14,431 nt of DNA from Burkholderiales bacterium. GTDB taxonomy: Bacteria > Pseudomonadota > Gammaproteobacteria > Burkholderiales > Burkholderiaceae_C. The DNA lies in assembly GCA_006227785.1 (NCBI GenBank), contig SBFU01000156.1:1-14431 (forward strand), given 5' to 3'. The translations under genes were made by a program, and so were the position numbers. Below, piece after piece: positions 13,881-14,431 of the stretch (its first letter is position 1; each line of letters opens with the position of its first letter). Under the pieces are notes generated by a model. The model ran no database searches and was not told the origin of the DNA. It saw only the letters and a list, made by a program, of their open reading frames with translations.

Positions 13881-14431
13881 TCAATGCACCCGGGGCGCCA
13901 GGTGGCCCAGGAAGCGCTTTTCGGCCAACCGGAAAACACCGACCAGCATGAAGGTGATGACCAGGTAGATGGCCGCGGCAAACAGATACGCTTCGAAGGG
14001 CAGGTAGTAGTCCGAGTAGATGCGGCTGGCCGCGGCAGTGATGTCCAGCATGCCTGGCACCGTGCTGGCCAGACTGGTGCTGTGCAGCATCATCACCACC
14101 TCATTCGAGTAGGCGGGCAGGGTTCGTCGCATGGCACTGGGCATCACGATGCGGCGCATGGCCTGCCAGCGGCTCATGCCCATGGCATGGGCCGCTTCTA
14201 TTTCGCCAGCCGCGGTTTCGCGGATGGAGCCCGCCAGCAGCTCGGCCGTGTAACCGGCCGTGTTCAGACTGAAGGCCAGCAACGCACAGAAAAAGGCGTC
14301 CTTGAAGTGGGTCCAGGGCCAGACGGTGTCCCACCGCGCCTGTATCCATTCCAGCTGGGCGACGCCGTAGTAGATCAGATAGACCTGGATCAGCAGTGGC
14401 GTGCCGCGGATGACATAGGTGAAGCTTCCGA
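13881..14431 (-). CDS. aotM: Basic amino-acid ABC transporter permease (HisM/AotM type), N-terminus beyond window
   Basis: The frame is open from the TGA at 13881-13883 to the window edge, giving about 182 C-terminal residues of a normally 230-240-residue inner-membrane permease. It begins within FTYVIRGTPLLIQVYLIYYG, the HisM-type stretch before the fourth helix. The EAA loop that docks the ATPase is GEIEAAHAMGMSRWQAMRR. The region PAYSNEVVMMLHSTSLAS and the ending FRLAEKRFLGHLAPRVH follow HisM. Membrane segments flank these. Leucine codons near 14282 could be mistaken for a TTG start, but the conserved coding upstream rules that out. The missing N-terminus and probably aotQ- and aotJ-like genes lie past 14431. 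The stop is 9 bp before the hydrolase start. Confidence 0.94.
   Translation of the reverse strand, partial: GSFTYVIRGTPLLIQVYLIYYGVAQLEWIQARWDTVWPWTHFKDAFFCALLAFSLNTAGYTAELLAGSIRETAAGEIEAAHAMGMSRWQAMRRIVMPSAMRRTLPAYSNEVVMMLHSTSLASTVPGMLDITAAASRIYSDYYLPFEAYLFAAAIYLVITFMLVGVFRLAEKRFLGHLAPRVH

Noticed and set aside
14280..14282. TTG at 14282 as start of the permease
   Set aside because: Translation upstream to the window edge continues the HisM pattern (RGTPLLIQVYLIYYG), so the gene simply runs off the window.

Overview
The window is GC-rich, densely coded bacterial DNA. Its gene content points to a betaproteobacterium of the order Burkholderiales. The reasons are the guaA-tadA-ldcA gene order, the internal insertion in GMP synthetase, and the HisM/HisP-type amino-acid transporter. 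This placement is from memory of gene order and protein style, not from a search. No RNA gene, insertion sequence, phage gene or CRISPR array was seen.

Left (1-1758, minus strand): a three-gene acyl-chain module of acyl carrier protein, beta-ketoacyl-ACP synthase and the start of a hotdog-fold dehydratase, cut by the window edge. It resembles the core of dedicated fatty-acid or aryl-polyene-like clusters rather than primary fab genes. A divergent PAP2_3/Aur1-like membrane phosphotransferase or phosphatase follows (1869-2540).

Centre-left (2541-6699, plus strand): guaA (GMP synthetase) behind a leader that can fold in two mutually exclusive ways. It is followed by an unusual single-frame fusion of the tRNA deaminase TadA to a complete DhlA-like haloalkane dehalogenase. 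An LD-carboxypeptidase is coupled to the fusion by an ATGA overlap. A terminator-like hairpin lies inside the end of the carboxypeptidase gene, before its stop codon.

Centre (6721-10870): a small unknown minus-strand gene, then an AT-richer 371-bp divergent intergenic region. Next come a class III adenylate cyclase with a C-terminal FHA domain and a membrane-anchored penicillin-acylase-family hydrolase, probably co-transcribed. A CRP-like palindrome covers the predicted -10 element of the cyclase, which suggests cAMP feedback.

Right (10881-14431, minus strand): a four-EF-hand protein with a Met/Pro/Gly/Trp-rich linker, then three genes in the order permease, AstE/AspA-type hydrolase, ATPase. 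This is the order of aotM-aotO-aotP in the Pseudomonas arginine/ornithine uptake operon. The permease continues beyond the window.

The most notable items are the TadA-dehalogenase fusion, the CRP-like site on the cyclase promoter, the switch-like guaA leader and the EF-hand protein.
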